Below, one piece after another: positions 17,426 through 25,966 of a stretch of DNA of 64,000 bases; position 1 is the stretch's first letter, and every line of letters begins with the position of its first letter. The notes under the pieces were generated by a model that was given only the letters and a program-made list of their open reading frames with translations, did no database searches and was not told where the DNA came from. The position numbers and the translations under genes were made by a program. This DNA is from Providencia hangzhouensis. Lineage in GTDB: Bacteria; Pseudomonadota; Gammaproteobacteria; Enterobacterales; Enterobacteriaceae. The DNA lies in contig NZ_CP135052.1 of assembly GCF_029193595.2 (NCBI RefSeq), forward strand, positions 2,604,001 through 2,668,000, read 5' to 3'.

Positions 17426-17710
17426 CTATTTCAATGACCGTCCATGATTATTAGAGGGTGGCTTGTTGATGTAACGACTCGGCCATATTGTTTCAGGAAC
17501 CGTGCCAATCACATCCGCAATGATCTGTTCAGCTCTTGGGTACGCTCGCTCTAGCGCATTATTTAACGTCCGAGAAGAAAGACCATGCTCACGAGATAAT
17601 TGCGCTAGTGTGACCCCTTTTTTATGCAAAGCCGCCACAATATCCGCACGGTGCCAATCCGCAACGCTTCCTTTTCGGGGCTTTTTTTGAGATGCTACAG
17701 GGTTAGACAT
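17426..17710 (-). CDS. Ner/Nlp-like DNA-binding regulator
   Basis: A 94-residue protein started at ATG 17710, with GGAG eight bases upstream. Residues WHRADIVAALHKKGVTLAQL are followed by SREHGLSSRTLNNALERAYP and the IIADVIGTVPETIWPSRY tail. This is the full signature of the Mu Ner / SfsB (Nlp) family of lambda-repressor-like HTH proteins. In phage Mu, Ner binds between divergent promoters and shuts down early and repressor transcription. Here it is divergent from a Mu-repressor-like gene, matching the Mu arrangement, though no Mu transposition genes are seen nearby. Confidence 0.85.
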   Translation of the reverse strand: MSNPVASQKKPRKGSVADWHRADIVAALHKKGVTLAQLSREHGLSSRTLNNALERAYPRAEQIIADVIGTVPETIWPSRYINKPPSNNHGRSLK

Positions 17711-17847
17711 AGTAATAACTCCACTGTTTAATTCCTCGTCTATTAAAAACCAATTAAAGGGAATTATCAATAGATATCTTTATGATTTTAACATCTTTCT
17801 AGTGCGGTTATTTTATCCTTTTGATATATATGGGATTTATAAAAATC

Positions 17848-18264
17848 ATGACTGATAAAAAACAATTAACTGAAATGGATAATGCGCCCAAGCTCTGGTT
17901 TACCAGTGGGGAGCTAGCTGCTATAGGAAAAGAAAAAGCTGACGATCCAACACGTTACCCTGAATATAAAGAGATGGATATCCCTACCACCGCGAAAGGC
18001 GTTAGAGTCCGTCTAGAGTCAATCACAGCTCTTCATCCCCACTTTCGCAAGAAAAACCCTAATAAGCGCGGCGACCTCTATCATATTGATGCATTTAAGG
18101 TGATCCTAAACACGGATGAAAAAGAGCTCATCAAGCAAAACACACTATCTTCTGAAAGTGCAGATCTTAACCTTTTACTTGAAATCTACAAATCACTGTC
18201 AGTTGAGAAAAGAAAAGCGTTATTAAAAAATGCACTCACAATGAAACAGGAAGAATTAGATTAG
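17848..18264 (+). CDS. Mu-type HTH repressor-like protein
   Basis: Begins at ATG 17848 or an earlier ATG/TTG (17830, 17821); no start has a strong ribosome site. The N-terminal ~75 residues (LWFTSGELAAIG, then IPTTAKGVRVRLE, FRKKNPNKRGDLYHI) look like the winged Mu-type HTH found in Mu c repressor and MuA, with a short insertion. The C-terminal part ends in a helical segment with LLLEIYKSLSVEKRKALL. Divergent from the Ner-like gene, it may be the opposing repressor of a two-promoter switch. Confidence 0.65.
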   Translation: MTDKKQLTEMDNAPKLWFTSGELAAIGKEKADDPTRYPEYKEMDIPTTAKGVRVRLESITALHPHFRKKNPNKRGDLYHIDAFKVILNTDEKELIKQNTLSSESADLNLLLEIYKSLSVEKRKALLKNALTMKQEELD

Positions 18265-18325
18265 TATCTTTTAATACCTTTTGTTATTTTAATAACTGTA
18301 TTTTCGTCACTGACTCAGAGGCACT

Positions 18326-19120
18326 ATGCAGTTATCTCACCACAACACGCTAGACAGCAGCTATGACCCATTGACAGTTAAAGCTATTGATTATGTCATT
18401 CTCATTAACAGAGCCTCACCGAGACGTTTACAGCGCCATTTTCGGATAGGATTTCACCGTGCTGAGCGCATTATTTATCAACTTGAATATTTGGGTGTGG
18501 TTACGCCTTTGAATCAGTATGATTATCGTGAAGTGCAGGGATACCCAACTCACTACCAATCTTTTGATGCATCAGCCTTTGCAGCACCTATTGAGACAGC
18601 ACAGACACCGTTATTCATTGATTCACCACTAGATACGCAATCCCTAGAATACCGTTGCTTAATTCAAGCTATCGTCTGGCAGCGTATTGTGGTCTGGGTC
18701 GAAGAAATCGAGATTGAGGGCGGTACAGCCAATATCTTGAAATCTGTTTCACCGTTTGAATACCTAATTGATACGCACAGCGATGACATTTATCAGGATA
18801 CTCTTCGCAACAACGCCAGTTCTTACCGTTTTCTTGCCACACTTCGTCCTGAAACCCCATTGGATGTACTACGGCAGCATGGGCGCATTAGTTATCAACC
18901 CTGCTGGAAGCTGCCTCGAATAGCACAAGAAGAATGGCAAGGTTTATGGGTGCCAAATGAAGCAGGATGGGAAAGCCTATGTGAGGAAAATATTCATCAG
19001 CCAAGAGGGATTGGCGAGTGGCCTGATTTACCCCATAGAAGCATGAAACCGTTTGTACATGGGCTGCAAGAGGATGGTGGGGATTATTTACGGTATTTGA
19101 TTTATTGGAAGAGTCATTAG
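18326..19120 (+). CDS. Orphan FtsK-gamma winged-helix protein with unknown C-terminal domain
   Basis: A 264-residue protein. Residues about 13-63 match the FtsK gamma domain, the winged helix that reads polar KOPS motifs in the chromosome: DPLTVKAIDYVI, ASPRRLQRHFRIGFHRAERII, LEYLGVVTP. No translocase motor is attached. The remaining ~190 residues are of no recognised family and rich in aromatic residues and tryptophan. AGAGGCACT precedes the ATG. It follows the Mu-like repressor on the same strand after 61 bases. Such orphan gamma domains occur on mobile elements; binding to oriented DNA motifs to influence replication, segregation or integration is plausible but unproven. Confidence 0.7.
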   Translation: MQLSHHNTLDSSYDPLTVKAIDYVILINRASPRRLQRHFRIGFHRAERIIYQLEYLGVVTPLNQYDYREVQGYPTHYQSFDASAFAAPIETAQTPLFIDSPLDTQSLEYRCLIQAIVWQRIVVWVEEIEIEGGTANILKSVSPFEYLIDTHSDDIYQDTLRNNASSYRFLATLRPETPLDVLRQHGRISYQPCWKLPRIAQEEWQGLWVPNEAGWESLCEENIHQPRGIGEWPDLPHRSMKPFVHGLQEDGGDYLRYLIYWKSH

Positions 19121-19301
19121 TTATTATATAAGTGTAATATTTTTACAAATATGGACATACTAGAATATCCAGCCAGTGGGATATCTTAATCGAACAAGAA
19201 TACCGTAAGACTCTTCCCAATGAAAAGAAGATTTTATGTTGTATAATATATAAACATGAAATACCATTAATGTATTAATGATATAAAAGAAAGGAACTGA
19301 A

Positions 19302-20966
19302 ATGGATAATTTATTGGAATCAAATGATATTTATAAAAATTATTCGACCAACGAAGAGAGCAACACTTATAATAATGCATTAGGAACTTATAATACAGAG
19401 GATTTTACTATAAGGTTAGCTTATTTTATTCATGATAAACTAGAAAATTTAGAAACAGGAAATCTTAGTTTTTCAAACATAGATGTAGATACATTACGTG
19501 CATATTCGACTTATTTTCATGAAACAATACATTGGCGACAACATATAGGTTCAACATCAGGGTTCATTTTAAGCCTGATAATGCCCTTTCAGTACACAGC
19601 TATCGAACAATCCCTTAAAATAGTTTTAAAAGAGATCGGTCCAATAAAATCATTAAAGCAATATTATTATAATAATGTGAAGACCAACACCCCAACAGAT
19701 GAATTATTCATTAATTTGAATAATGTTTTCAATAATTTCTATGACATGCTTCATTATAAAAATCTAGTAATAAATCCAAAAATAATAACTCAGGAAATGC
19801 ATGAAGAATTCTATTTAAGTTACGGTCATGCAACAGCGTATACTTATATAAACTTACTAGACCAGCTATCTTATTTTTTCGATGATAAAGATAAATTTAA
19901 AATTAATAATAAGATTGAAAGTTTAAAAAAACTAATATCCAGCCAACAAGGATCCCCTTATGTTGAATTCAATGCATTTAAAGAAAATAATAAAGTAATC
20001 CCTCCTTTAGGGGTAAAGCAAATTTATGAAGGTCAAGCTAGATTTCTTCAGCTTCAATTATTATATTTTTCAAATAAAAACTTATTCAATATAGAATATT
20101 TTAAAGATAAAGATTTGCTATCTGGAATATATGGAGATGCATTTGAGCTTTATCTAAAAATAATTGAGCATGACTTCCCAGAAGATTTCGGTGATTCAAT
20201 CATAGCCATTTTTTTGATTGTATGTGACCTAGCAATTAACCCCTCCACCGCATTTCCATTAGAAATAGAGCATGATGATTCGTTTTTTTTTGATGCTATC
20301 CCTGGTATTAGATTTTATGATTTATGTAATGAAGTAAAAAATCTCATTAATTCAAATGAAAATATAAGTATTAAAGATTATTCGAAAGATGAATATGATA
20401 GAATAACCTCACTACTATGCGAGAATCTATGCTATCCAAAACCTAACTTTTTCCTCAACAAAATAATTAACTGGAAGAATGAGAATAAAAAAATATCTGA
20501 AATAATAGATGAGGAAATTGATTATTCTTTTAAAGATGAATTTTACCAAGTTAGATTTTTATTTTCAAAATTCATTACATTTAGTCAGGATAAGCTAAAT
20601 AGCCCTGAATTTTTTTGTTGGACTGGAGCTTGTAGTGCAGGAAAAAATGTAAATGATGAATATAGAAAATTAACAGAAAAATACAAAGCACCATTTATAA
20701 ATCAAAAAGATTTAGATGTTTATGCTGCATCAATAGACAATATCAATGAGAATAATTTAGAAAAAATGAAAGATAGTTTTACTCTAATGAATATTATCTC
20801 AAATTTAACTCGCCAATGGATAAATAATGACGGTGATTTCAAGATTGATTTCATTAAAGAGATTAATGGTAAATACTCATATGATGAATTGTATCAATCA
20901 TACAGCCTAATATTTAAAAATCACTTTGGTGTTGATTTTGAGCAATTCAAATCCCCTAATGAATAG
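19302..20966 (+). CDS. Unrecognised HExxH metallopeptidase-like protein (554 aa)
   Basis: No known family recognised. The protein carries a zinc-peptidase motif HETIH at residues 73-77 inside STYFHETIHWRQH, and a later YEGQARFLQLQ with E243, which could be the third metal ligand in the EGxAR style. It is hydrophilic, without signal peptide or membrane segments, and very rich in Asn, Lys and Ile. Base composition is more AT-rich than the surroundings, a sign of transfer. AAGGAA precedes the ATG. It ends toward the nuclease-like gene at 21105-22439, with a shared bidirectional terminator between them. A cytoplasmic protease in a defence setting would be consistent, but the role is unknown. Confidence 0.6.
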   Translation: MDNLLESNDIYKNYSTNEESNTYNNALGTYNTEDFTIRLAYFIHDKLENLETGNLSFSNIDVDTLRAYSTYFHETIHWRQHIGSTSGFILSLIMPFQYTAIEQSLKIVLKEIGPIKSLKQYYYNNVKTNTPTDELFINLNNVFNNFYDMLHYKNLVINPKIITQEMHEEFYLSYGHATAYTYINLLDQLSYFFDDKDKFKINNKIESLKKLISSQQGSPYVEFNAFKENNKVIPPLGVKQIYEGQARFLQLQLLYFSNKNLFNIEYFKDKDLLSGIYGDAFELYLKIIEHDFPEDFGDSIIAIFLIVCDLAINPSTAFPLEIEHDDSFFFDAIPGIRFYDLCNEVKNLINSNENISIKDYSKDEYDRITSLLCENLCYPKPNFFLNKIINWKNENKKISEIIDEEIDYSFKDEFYQVRFLFSKFITFSQDKLNSPEFFCWTGACSAGKNVNDEYRKLTEKYKAPFINQKDLDVYAASIDNINENNLEKMKDSFTLMNIISNLTRQWINNDGDFKIDFIKEINGKYSYDELYQSYSLIFKNHFGVDFEQFKSPNE

Positions 20967-21003
20967 CACCAATAAATTCATTTTTCATTACAAAAAATAA
21001 AAA

Positions 21004-21025
21004 AATGACCGTTTAGTCGGTCATT
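21004..21025. terminator. Bidirectional terminator between convergent genes
   Basis: AATGACCG, loop of six, CGGTCATT, with A runs on the left and T/A on the right, located between two converging genes. Confidence 0.7.
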
Positions 21026-21104
21026 AAATAAAACGCTATTTCATATAACGATTTATTTATATTTTTTAAACTTAACCCTAACAATTTAAATTTACAATCG
21101 ATAA

Positions 21105-22439
21105 CTAAATAATATTAGCCTCTTCAGCTGAATCTAGCATCACTTTAATTAATGAAACTGCTCTCTGACCATGAAATAATACCCTTAAAAAAAAACCATC
21201 CATTATTGCAAACTCTGCTTTAGCATTACCAATGAAAATTACTTCTCCTTTATATTTAAAAGGCTTGTTACTTGTATTATCTAGACGTCCCCTTTCTTTT
21301 TTAGTTGCAAATCTTACCTGTAATCCTTCTTTTCTACACTCGTTGATTAGTCCATCAATAGATATCCCCATACAGACATGCTTTCGGCCAAATAAAATAT
21401 CAAATTTATATTTGTCCGGTATGCAACGACTAAATATAGGTAAAGCAAGTGGTATTTTCATACAATCTAATAAACTAACCCTAGGACAATCTGATGAGCC
21501 ACCGCAACCGTCAAACCAAAGATTAAATGCTATATGCCCCCCCTTCCGCATATGCTCGGATGAGTAGATCCCCAAAAATAAACAATTATCTATTACATCA
21601 ATAACGTAACTTTCTTCATCTGATTTTTCTAATGCGCTTTCAAGCCGATCATCCCATGTGGTTATCTCAAAGAATTGTTCTGGTATATATATTTTATCTT
21701 GAGTATCTGGATCTACACCTATACCTGTTGAAAGAACTTTAGAAACATGTGACATTCTACTTGCTTGTCTAAACATTCTTTGAAGCTGCTTCAGAGCGTT
21801 AGTACCTTCTTTTTTAGTGAAGTAAAATAAAGATCTGTCGCAACGTGAGCTAATATAAAAGTTCATGAATTCTCCTATTTTAGAATTCATTTCTCCTTCT
21901 TTAACTTCACATAACCTGATACCTTTCTCAGGCTCAAACATTAATAAATCGCCAACTTGAATGAATGATGTTAGATCTGATATTAATGGTACTAAATCAG
22001 GTTTATCTTTACGCAGCTCTTTCACAGCAAAAACAACAGAATCAAAATTGCAATTATATAGATCAGGCTGCTTTACAGCCTTAAAAAATCTTCTTCCATA
22101 ACATAGTTGTTGACCTAATAACTGCCAAGCAATTGCGTCAGCAATCCCTCGGAGCAAAAGCTCTTGTGGGTAATCAATCTTATCACTACCTTGAATAATG
22201 GAAATAATACAATCTTGTGCTTCGTTCATGCCTTTATTAGCTGAAGCATAGAAATCTTTTTTTAACTGCAAATCATGAATTAAATCATCGACATTTGTGA
22301 TTTTATCCCAAAGCTGACTAGACCCCCTACAAGCTTTATCATACAAATCCTGTATTAACTCCTCATATTCTAACGGAAATATTTGTTGCTTTAATGTTTC
22401 AACTACATCATATTTAGATTTGTATCTTTTCTTACCCAT
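21105..22439 (-). CDS. Unrecognised protein with PD-(D/E)XK nuclease-like motif (444 aa)
   Basis: Started at ATG 22439 (MGKKRYKSK), which has AGGAAGGG immediately upstream; a longer frame to 22469 is less likely. The centre contains QVGDLLMF (D164) and, fourteen residues later, LCEVKEGE (E178, K180). This is the D…ExK spacing and beta-hairpin pattern of restriction-like nucleases. A preceding helix ELLLRGIADAIAWQLL could carry the early acidic residue. No signal peptide is present. The C-terminal ~200 residues are of unknown type. Convergent to the HExxH protein and next to integrase debris, it is a candidate effector of an undescribed defence or element-competition system. Restriction activity is inference from the motif alone. 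Confidence 0.55.
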   Translation of the reverse strand: MGKKRYKSKYDVVETLKQQIFPLEYEELIQDLYDKACRGSSQLWDKITNVDDLIHDLQLKKDFYASANKGMNEAQDCIISIIQGSDKIDYPQELLLRGIADAIAWQLLGQQLCYGRRFFKAVKQPDLYNCNFDSVVFAVKELRKDKPDLVPLISDLTSFIQVGDLLMFEPEKGIRLCEVKEGEMNSKIGEFMNFYISSRCDRSLFYFTKKEGTNALKQLQRMFRQASRMSHVSKVLSTGIGVDPDTQDKIYIPEQFFEITTWDDRLESALEKSDEESYVIDVIDNCLFLGIYSSEHMRKGGHIAFNLWFDGCGGSSDCPRVSLLDCMKIPLALPIFSRCIPDKYKFDILFGRKHVCMGISIDGLINECRKEGLQVRFATKKERGRLDNTSNKPFKYKGEVIFIGNAKAEFAIMDGFFLRVLFHGQRAVSLIKVMLDSAEEANII

Positions 22440-22684
22440 CAAATTTCCCTTCCTATCAATAACCAACAATTATTCCTTTATGTAGGATAAAGGAACAAGG
22501 TGCTTTTAACCATAACCTAAATTAACGTTCTTATTTTCACTGTCTTATTATTATAGTTATATGTTTAGTTGTACGTTTTAAACGTGTCCACTTAATACAG
22601 GTAGGATCAATAGAATTATACTTAGCACTTGTATTTAAATGGGTACTCCGGTAATCCCCCCATATGATCCGCCCACCTCTGCAA

Positions 22685-23155
22685 TCACACCTTGCATTCA
22701 CTCTCATAACCACATAAATCATACGTTCCTTCGATACCACTACGTGAATGCCCAAGTATCGCCTCCCCCACTTCATTAGGGCAACCTAATTTAGCCAACC
22801 CAGTACGTACTGTTCGACGTAAATCATGAGGTGACCAATCAGGGATATCTAGCATCTTGCCTTCTTTGCGTAAACGTCACGCACATTCTGTTAGATATTT
22901 TTGTTGAATCGGCAACTTGGTTACTTGAGATGGGAAAAGATATTTATCGGAGTTCATGCGCATTGATTTCAAGTAGGTGACTGCTTGCTCGGGTAATTGC
23001 ACATATCGTTCAATTCCTGTCTTGGTTTCTTTCAAATGAATAGTTCCTTTTTCAAGATCCACATCATCCCAAGCCATTGCGCACACTTCACCAGTTCGGC
23101 AGCTTGTCCAAAGCGTCAGACGAAAAGCATTGACTGGTAATATCCGTATCAATAG
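22685..23155 (-). pseudogene. Broken tyrosine integrase with in-frame stop
   Basis: Reading on the minus strand, FRLTLWTSCRTGEVCAMAWDDVD (Arg I box) runs to KYLTECA and a TGA at 22877-22879. The same frame then resumes as RLRKEGKMLD and continues with SPHDLRRTVRTGLAKLG (HxxR), AILGHS and GTYDLCGYE to a stop at 22685. So it is an integrase C-terminal half with a single nonsense codon, probably CGA to TGA. The N-terminal half is missing beyond about 23150, where unrelated repeat sequence begins. It marks the right end of the 1-23 kb accessory block. Confidence 0.85.
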
Positions 23156-23160
23156 ATAGC

Positions 23161-23345
23161 AAGCTAATCAAGTTAACTTTACCTATAACGCTCTTTAGCA
23201 TATTATCAAAAAAGGAAAATATAACTTTATGCCACTTTATAATAGTCATTGCGAAGTAAATTTATTGTATGGAATTGTTTAATTTTAACAATAATACGCT
23301 ATTTTATCAGACACCTTGTTCTAAATGAGTACACCGCTGAGTACA
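23161..23345. repeat. Left copy of diverged direct repeat flanking the fimbrial operon
   Basis: Shares long words with 31538-31715: CCTATAACGCTCTTT, GCATATTATC, TAGTCATTGCGAAGTAAATT, TACGCTATTTTAT and GAGTACAAAAT, in the same order and orientation. By eye roughly four bases in five agree over the first ~160. It begins directly where the broken integrase loses homology. Further right, both copies are followed at similar distance by a hairpin with the arms AACAGCATA/TATGCTGTT. Confidence 0.85.
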
Positions 23346-23462
23346 AAATCAATAACACAAAATTAAATCAATAAAAATCAAATAAATACACCCTAAGTTA
23401 GTGCTTAATGTGTAAGCCTATATTTTAGATTTGCACCCAACTAAAAAGTATCATTAATCAAA

Positions 23463-23508
23463 AAAACAGCATAATATTTAATTTATAAATATAATACTAT
23501 GCTGTTTT
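23463..23508. terminator. Long hairpin AAAACAGCATA…TATGCTGTTTT
   Basis: Arms of about 17 bases with small mismatches around a short AT loop, ending in TTTT. It is the counterpart of the hairpin at 31833-31878 at the other repeat. Confidence 0.65.
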
Positions 23509-23512
23509 CCCT

Positions 23513-24359
23513 CCTGTTATATCATAAAAACTCACTATTGGTTCTCCTTCTCTTTCTAAATAAATAGAATCTAGCTTACTTTCATAACAATTTGAATTTA
23601 CAGGCTAACAAAGCCAAGTTAAAAAATATCAGACTAATGACCGCCCTAAGTCATATCTTAAAATAAAACATTATGGTAAAAAACGACACATATCCGTACT
23701 TGTTTACTACTCTGCAGTAACTCTCTTACTAGATATAAAGTAAGCTAGAAGAGCCCGTAACAAAAAATTTAAGCAGATAGAACCCTATAGTGTCTCGGCT
23801 ATGGAGGTATAAATATTTAGATAAGTAAGGCTATTGATGTAATGATAAGAAGCCACACATCATCTCTGCTAGCTACTATAATGATTTAATTGTATTTTTT
23901 TGTAGATTTTTACTCCAAATGAGAGTATTAATTAATCACTTGATTTTACTGTCTTTTTTCTAAAGTCTTTCGTTTTTCAAATTACATAATCACTCCTTAT
24001 GTGTGTGTTTTTGATTGAAATCAAGTTATTTTGTTACAATCTAAGAGGATTTATTAAAATTTGTTAATTTCAGATAAAAATACTTTTTTTTATGTCAAAC
24101 CAAGCCTAATAAACTAACAAGCTAACTTCTAAATTTGATTTTAAAAAAATTGTTAAAAACTTTAAATGTTTATAACTTATTGTTAGATAAGAAAAACAAC
24201 TGAATTGTAAAAAGTGTAAATATAGCCAATTAAATAGACTCTATTCTTTTTCGTGGTTTGATTTAAAAAATACTACTCATTATAATTGTAAGCACTTAAA
24301 GGGAATATATAAGAGCACAACAAATTATAAATTATTAAACTGAGACCTTGTTATTAATT
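23513..24359. other. Long gene-free region upstream of fimbrial operon
   Basis: About 850 very AT-rich bases with no supported ORF. It must contain the promoter for the MrpJ-like gene and fimbrial operon. I looked for a pair of inverted repeats that would indicate a MrpI-type invertible promoter and did not find a convincing one. Confidence 0.5.
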
Positions 24360-24698
24360 ATGAGTAAAGTTAATAGAGTCATATCCAAATATGAAACACA
24401 AGATAATCTATTTTCTATTTACTGTGGATTAGTTATAAGAAAAATACGTAAAGAGAATGGTATTTCTGCTTGTGAACTAGCAAAACAAGTAAATGTTTCA
24501 CAGCAACAAATGTCACGTTATGAACGTGGAATAAATAAAATTAGTATTGATATGTTATTTAATTTAAGCGTAGCACTCGATTGTCCATTTGAAAGAGTCA
24601 TTAAGCTTATTATTGCTGAAGTTCAAAAATCCCCTTCGGATGATGTAATTTCTTTAAAAAATAAGATATCAGCATCTGATACAATTTATTTTTATTAG
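24360..24698 (+). CDS. MrpJ-like XRE family fimbria/motility regulator
   Basis: A 112-residue protein with an XRE helix-turn-helix: IRKIRKENGISACELAKQV, then NVSQQQMSRYERGINKIS. The SQQQMSRYERG recognition segment is the hallmark of MrpJ and its paralogues in Proteus and Providencia, which repress flagellar genes when fimbriae are made. In Proteus mrp, the mrpJ gene is the last of the operon; here the gene comes first, 93 bases before the main pilin. ATG 24360 was chosen over a TTG at 24348; neither has a strong ribosome site. It probably couples fimbrial expression with repression of motility. Confidence 0.8.
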   Translation: MSKVNRVISKYETQDNLFSIYCGLVIRKIRKENGISACELAKQVNVSQQQMSRYERGINKISIDMLFNLSVALDCPFERVIKLIIAEVQKSPSDDVISLKNKISASDTIYFY

Positions 24699-24791
24699 TC
24701 CATTTAAATATATTTTATTTAAATATTTTTTTATTAAAAAAATGCATATAAATATTTATATGTATATCTATACTTATCGTTTGAGGAAAAA

Positions 24792-25325
24792 ATGAAAAAA
24801 ATTATTTTAGCAACTATGATTTCTGGTTTAATGAGTACATCTGCTTTAGCTGTTGATGCAGGGAGTGGAACGGTAACATTTTCTGGTTCTATTATTGAAG
24901 CGCCATGCTCTATTGCTCCTGGTGAAGAGAATCAAGAAGTTCCATTAGGCCAAGTATCTAATGTGACTTTAGATAACGGTGGTGAATCATCAGCACAACC
25001 ATTTCAGATTAAATTAGAAGGCTGTAACCTAAAAGGTGATAATCAAGTTGCGGTAACTTTCAAGGGAACTGAAGCGGGGAAAGATACAGGTTATTTACAG
25101 ATTACAGGTGATGCTACTGGTGCCGCAGTGAAGATCATGAATTCATCGGGTACTCAAATTAAAGTTAACTCTGGCGCAAAACAAAATTATGTTGAAGGGA
25201 ATAACACATTAAAATTCCAAGCATCATTAATTGGACTTCAGTTAGTTGATGCGCAAAGCAAAGTTATTCCAGTAACACCAGGGAAATTCCAAGCAGTTAC
25301 TAATTTTACATTAGCATATAATTAA
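24792..25325 (+). CDS. Major fimbrial subunit (PapA/MrpA-like)
   Basis: A 177-residue pilin exported by Sec and assembled by the chaperone-usher path. It has a signal peptide ending TSALAVDA; a mature N-terminal extension (SGTVTFSGSIIEAPCSI) which serves as donor strand, with the first Cys of the conserved disulfide; and the second Cys in KLEGCNL. The C-terminal beta-zipper strand is KFQAVTNFTLAYN with the penultimate Tyr. AGGAAAAA stands before ATG. As the first structural gene followed by a hairpin, it is expected to be the most abundant product. Confidence 0.92.
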   Translation: MKKIILATMISGLMSTSALAVDAGSGTVTFSGSIIEAPCSIAPGEENQEVPLGQVSNVTLDNGGESSAQPFQIKLEGCNLKGDNQVAVTFKGTEAGKDTGYLQITGDATGAAVKIMNSSGTQIKVNSGAKQNYVEGNNTLKFQASLIGLQLVDAQSKVIPVTPGKFQAVTNFTLAYN

Positions 25326-25349
25326 ATAAATTTTTATAAGATGCTATCT

Positions 25350-25377
25350 CACCACGGGGTTGATAGACCTCGTGGTG
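25350..25377 (+). terminator. Intercistronic hairpin after the major pilin
   Basis: CACCACGGGGT pairs with ACCTCGTGGTG around TGATAG. There is no T run, so it more likely protects the pilin mRNA end or attenuates downstream expression than fully stops transcription. Confidence 0.55.
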
Positions 25378-25397
25378 TATATTTTAATGGTTATAAT

Positions 25398-25928
25398 ATG
25401 ATAACAAAGAAAAAAGAAGTTATTTTATCATTGTGTTTTTTTTTACTATTACCCTTTTTTAAAAATGCTTCTGCAAATAACTCAATGGATCTGATAATAC
25501 AAGGTAGCATTATGGATACGGCATGTAGTATTGATACTGGTTCTTATGAACAATCCATTGACATGGGAATTTTACCACTATCATTAATACAGCAAAAAGG
25601 ACAAGGACAAGCACATGATTTTTTTATTACATTAATTGGTTGCAAACTAACATCTTATACAGGTGAACCATGGAAAACATTTGAAGTTTCATTTGATGGG
25701 CCTGTTAATGGGGATTTTTTTTCAGTATCGGGGTCAGCACAAGGTATAGCACTATTATTAACTGATTCGAAAGGCGTACATATTTACCCAGGAAAAAAAA
25801 CACTACCGAACGATATAAAAGCTGGGAAATATATTTTGAATTATCAGTTAAAAGTTATTTCAGATAAAACACCTTTACGTGCTGGGCAGTATCAAACATC
25901 ACTGCGTTTTAAACTAGATTATTACTAA
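25398..25928 (+). CDS. Minor fimbrial subunit
   Basis: A 176-residue pilin started at ATG 25398 (MITKKKEVILS); an earlier TTG/ATG frame runs through the hairpin and is unlikely. Signal peptide up to NASANN. Pilin disulfide Cys pair in DTACSID and LIGCKL. C-terminal strand GQYQTSLRFKLDYY. It lies between the major pilin and usher, the position of PapH/MrpB-like terminators that anchor the fimbria, which is the most likely role. Confidence 0.85.
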   Translation: MITKKKEVILSLCFFLLLPFFKNASANNSMDLIIQGSIMDTACSIDTGSYEQSIDMGILPLSLIQQKGQGQAHDFFITLIGCKLTSYTGEPWKTFEVSFDGPVNGDFFSVSGSAQGIALLLTDSKGVHIYPGKKTLPNDIKAGKYILNYQLKVISDKTPLRAGQYQTSLRFKLDYY

Positions 25929-25966
25929 ATAATAAATAAATTATTGTTAGATTTTAGGAATGTTTT

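Noticed and set aside
1..23200. Single intact prophage
   Set aside because: No capsid, tail, terminase or lysis genes are present; contents fit stacked islands and satellites.
23513..24359. Possible invertible promoter of MrpI type before the fimbrial operon
   Set aside because: No pair of long inverted repeats could be found, and the nearby recombinase is a phage-type integrase fragment.
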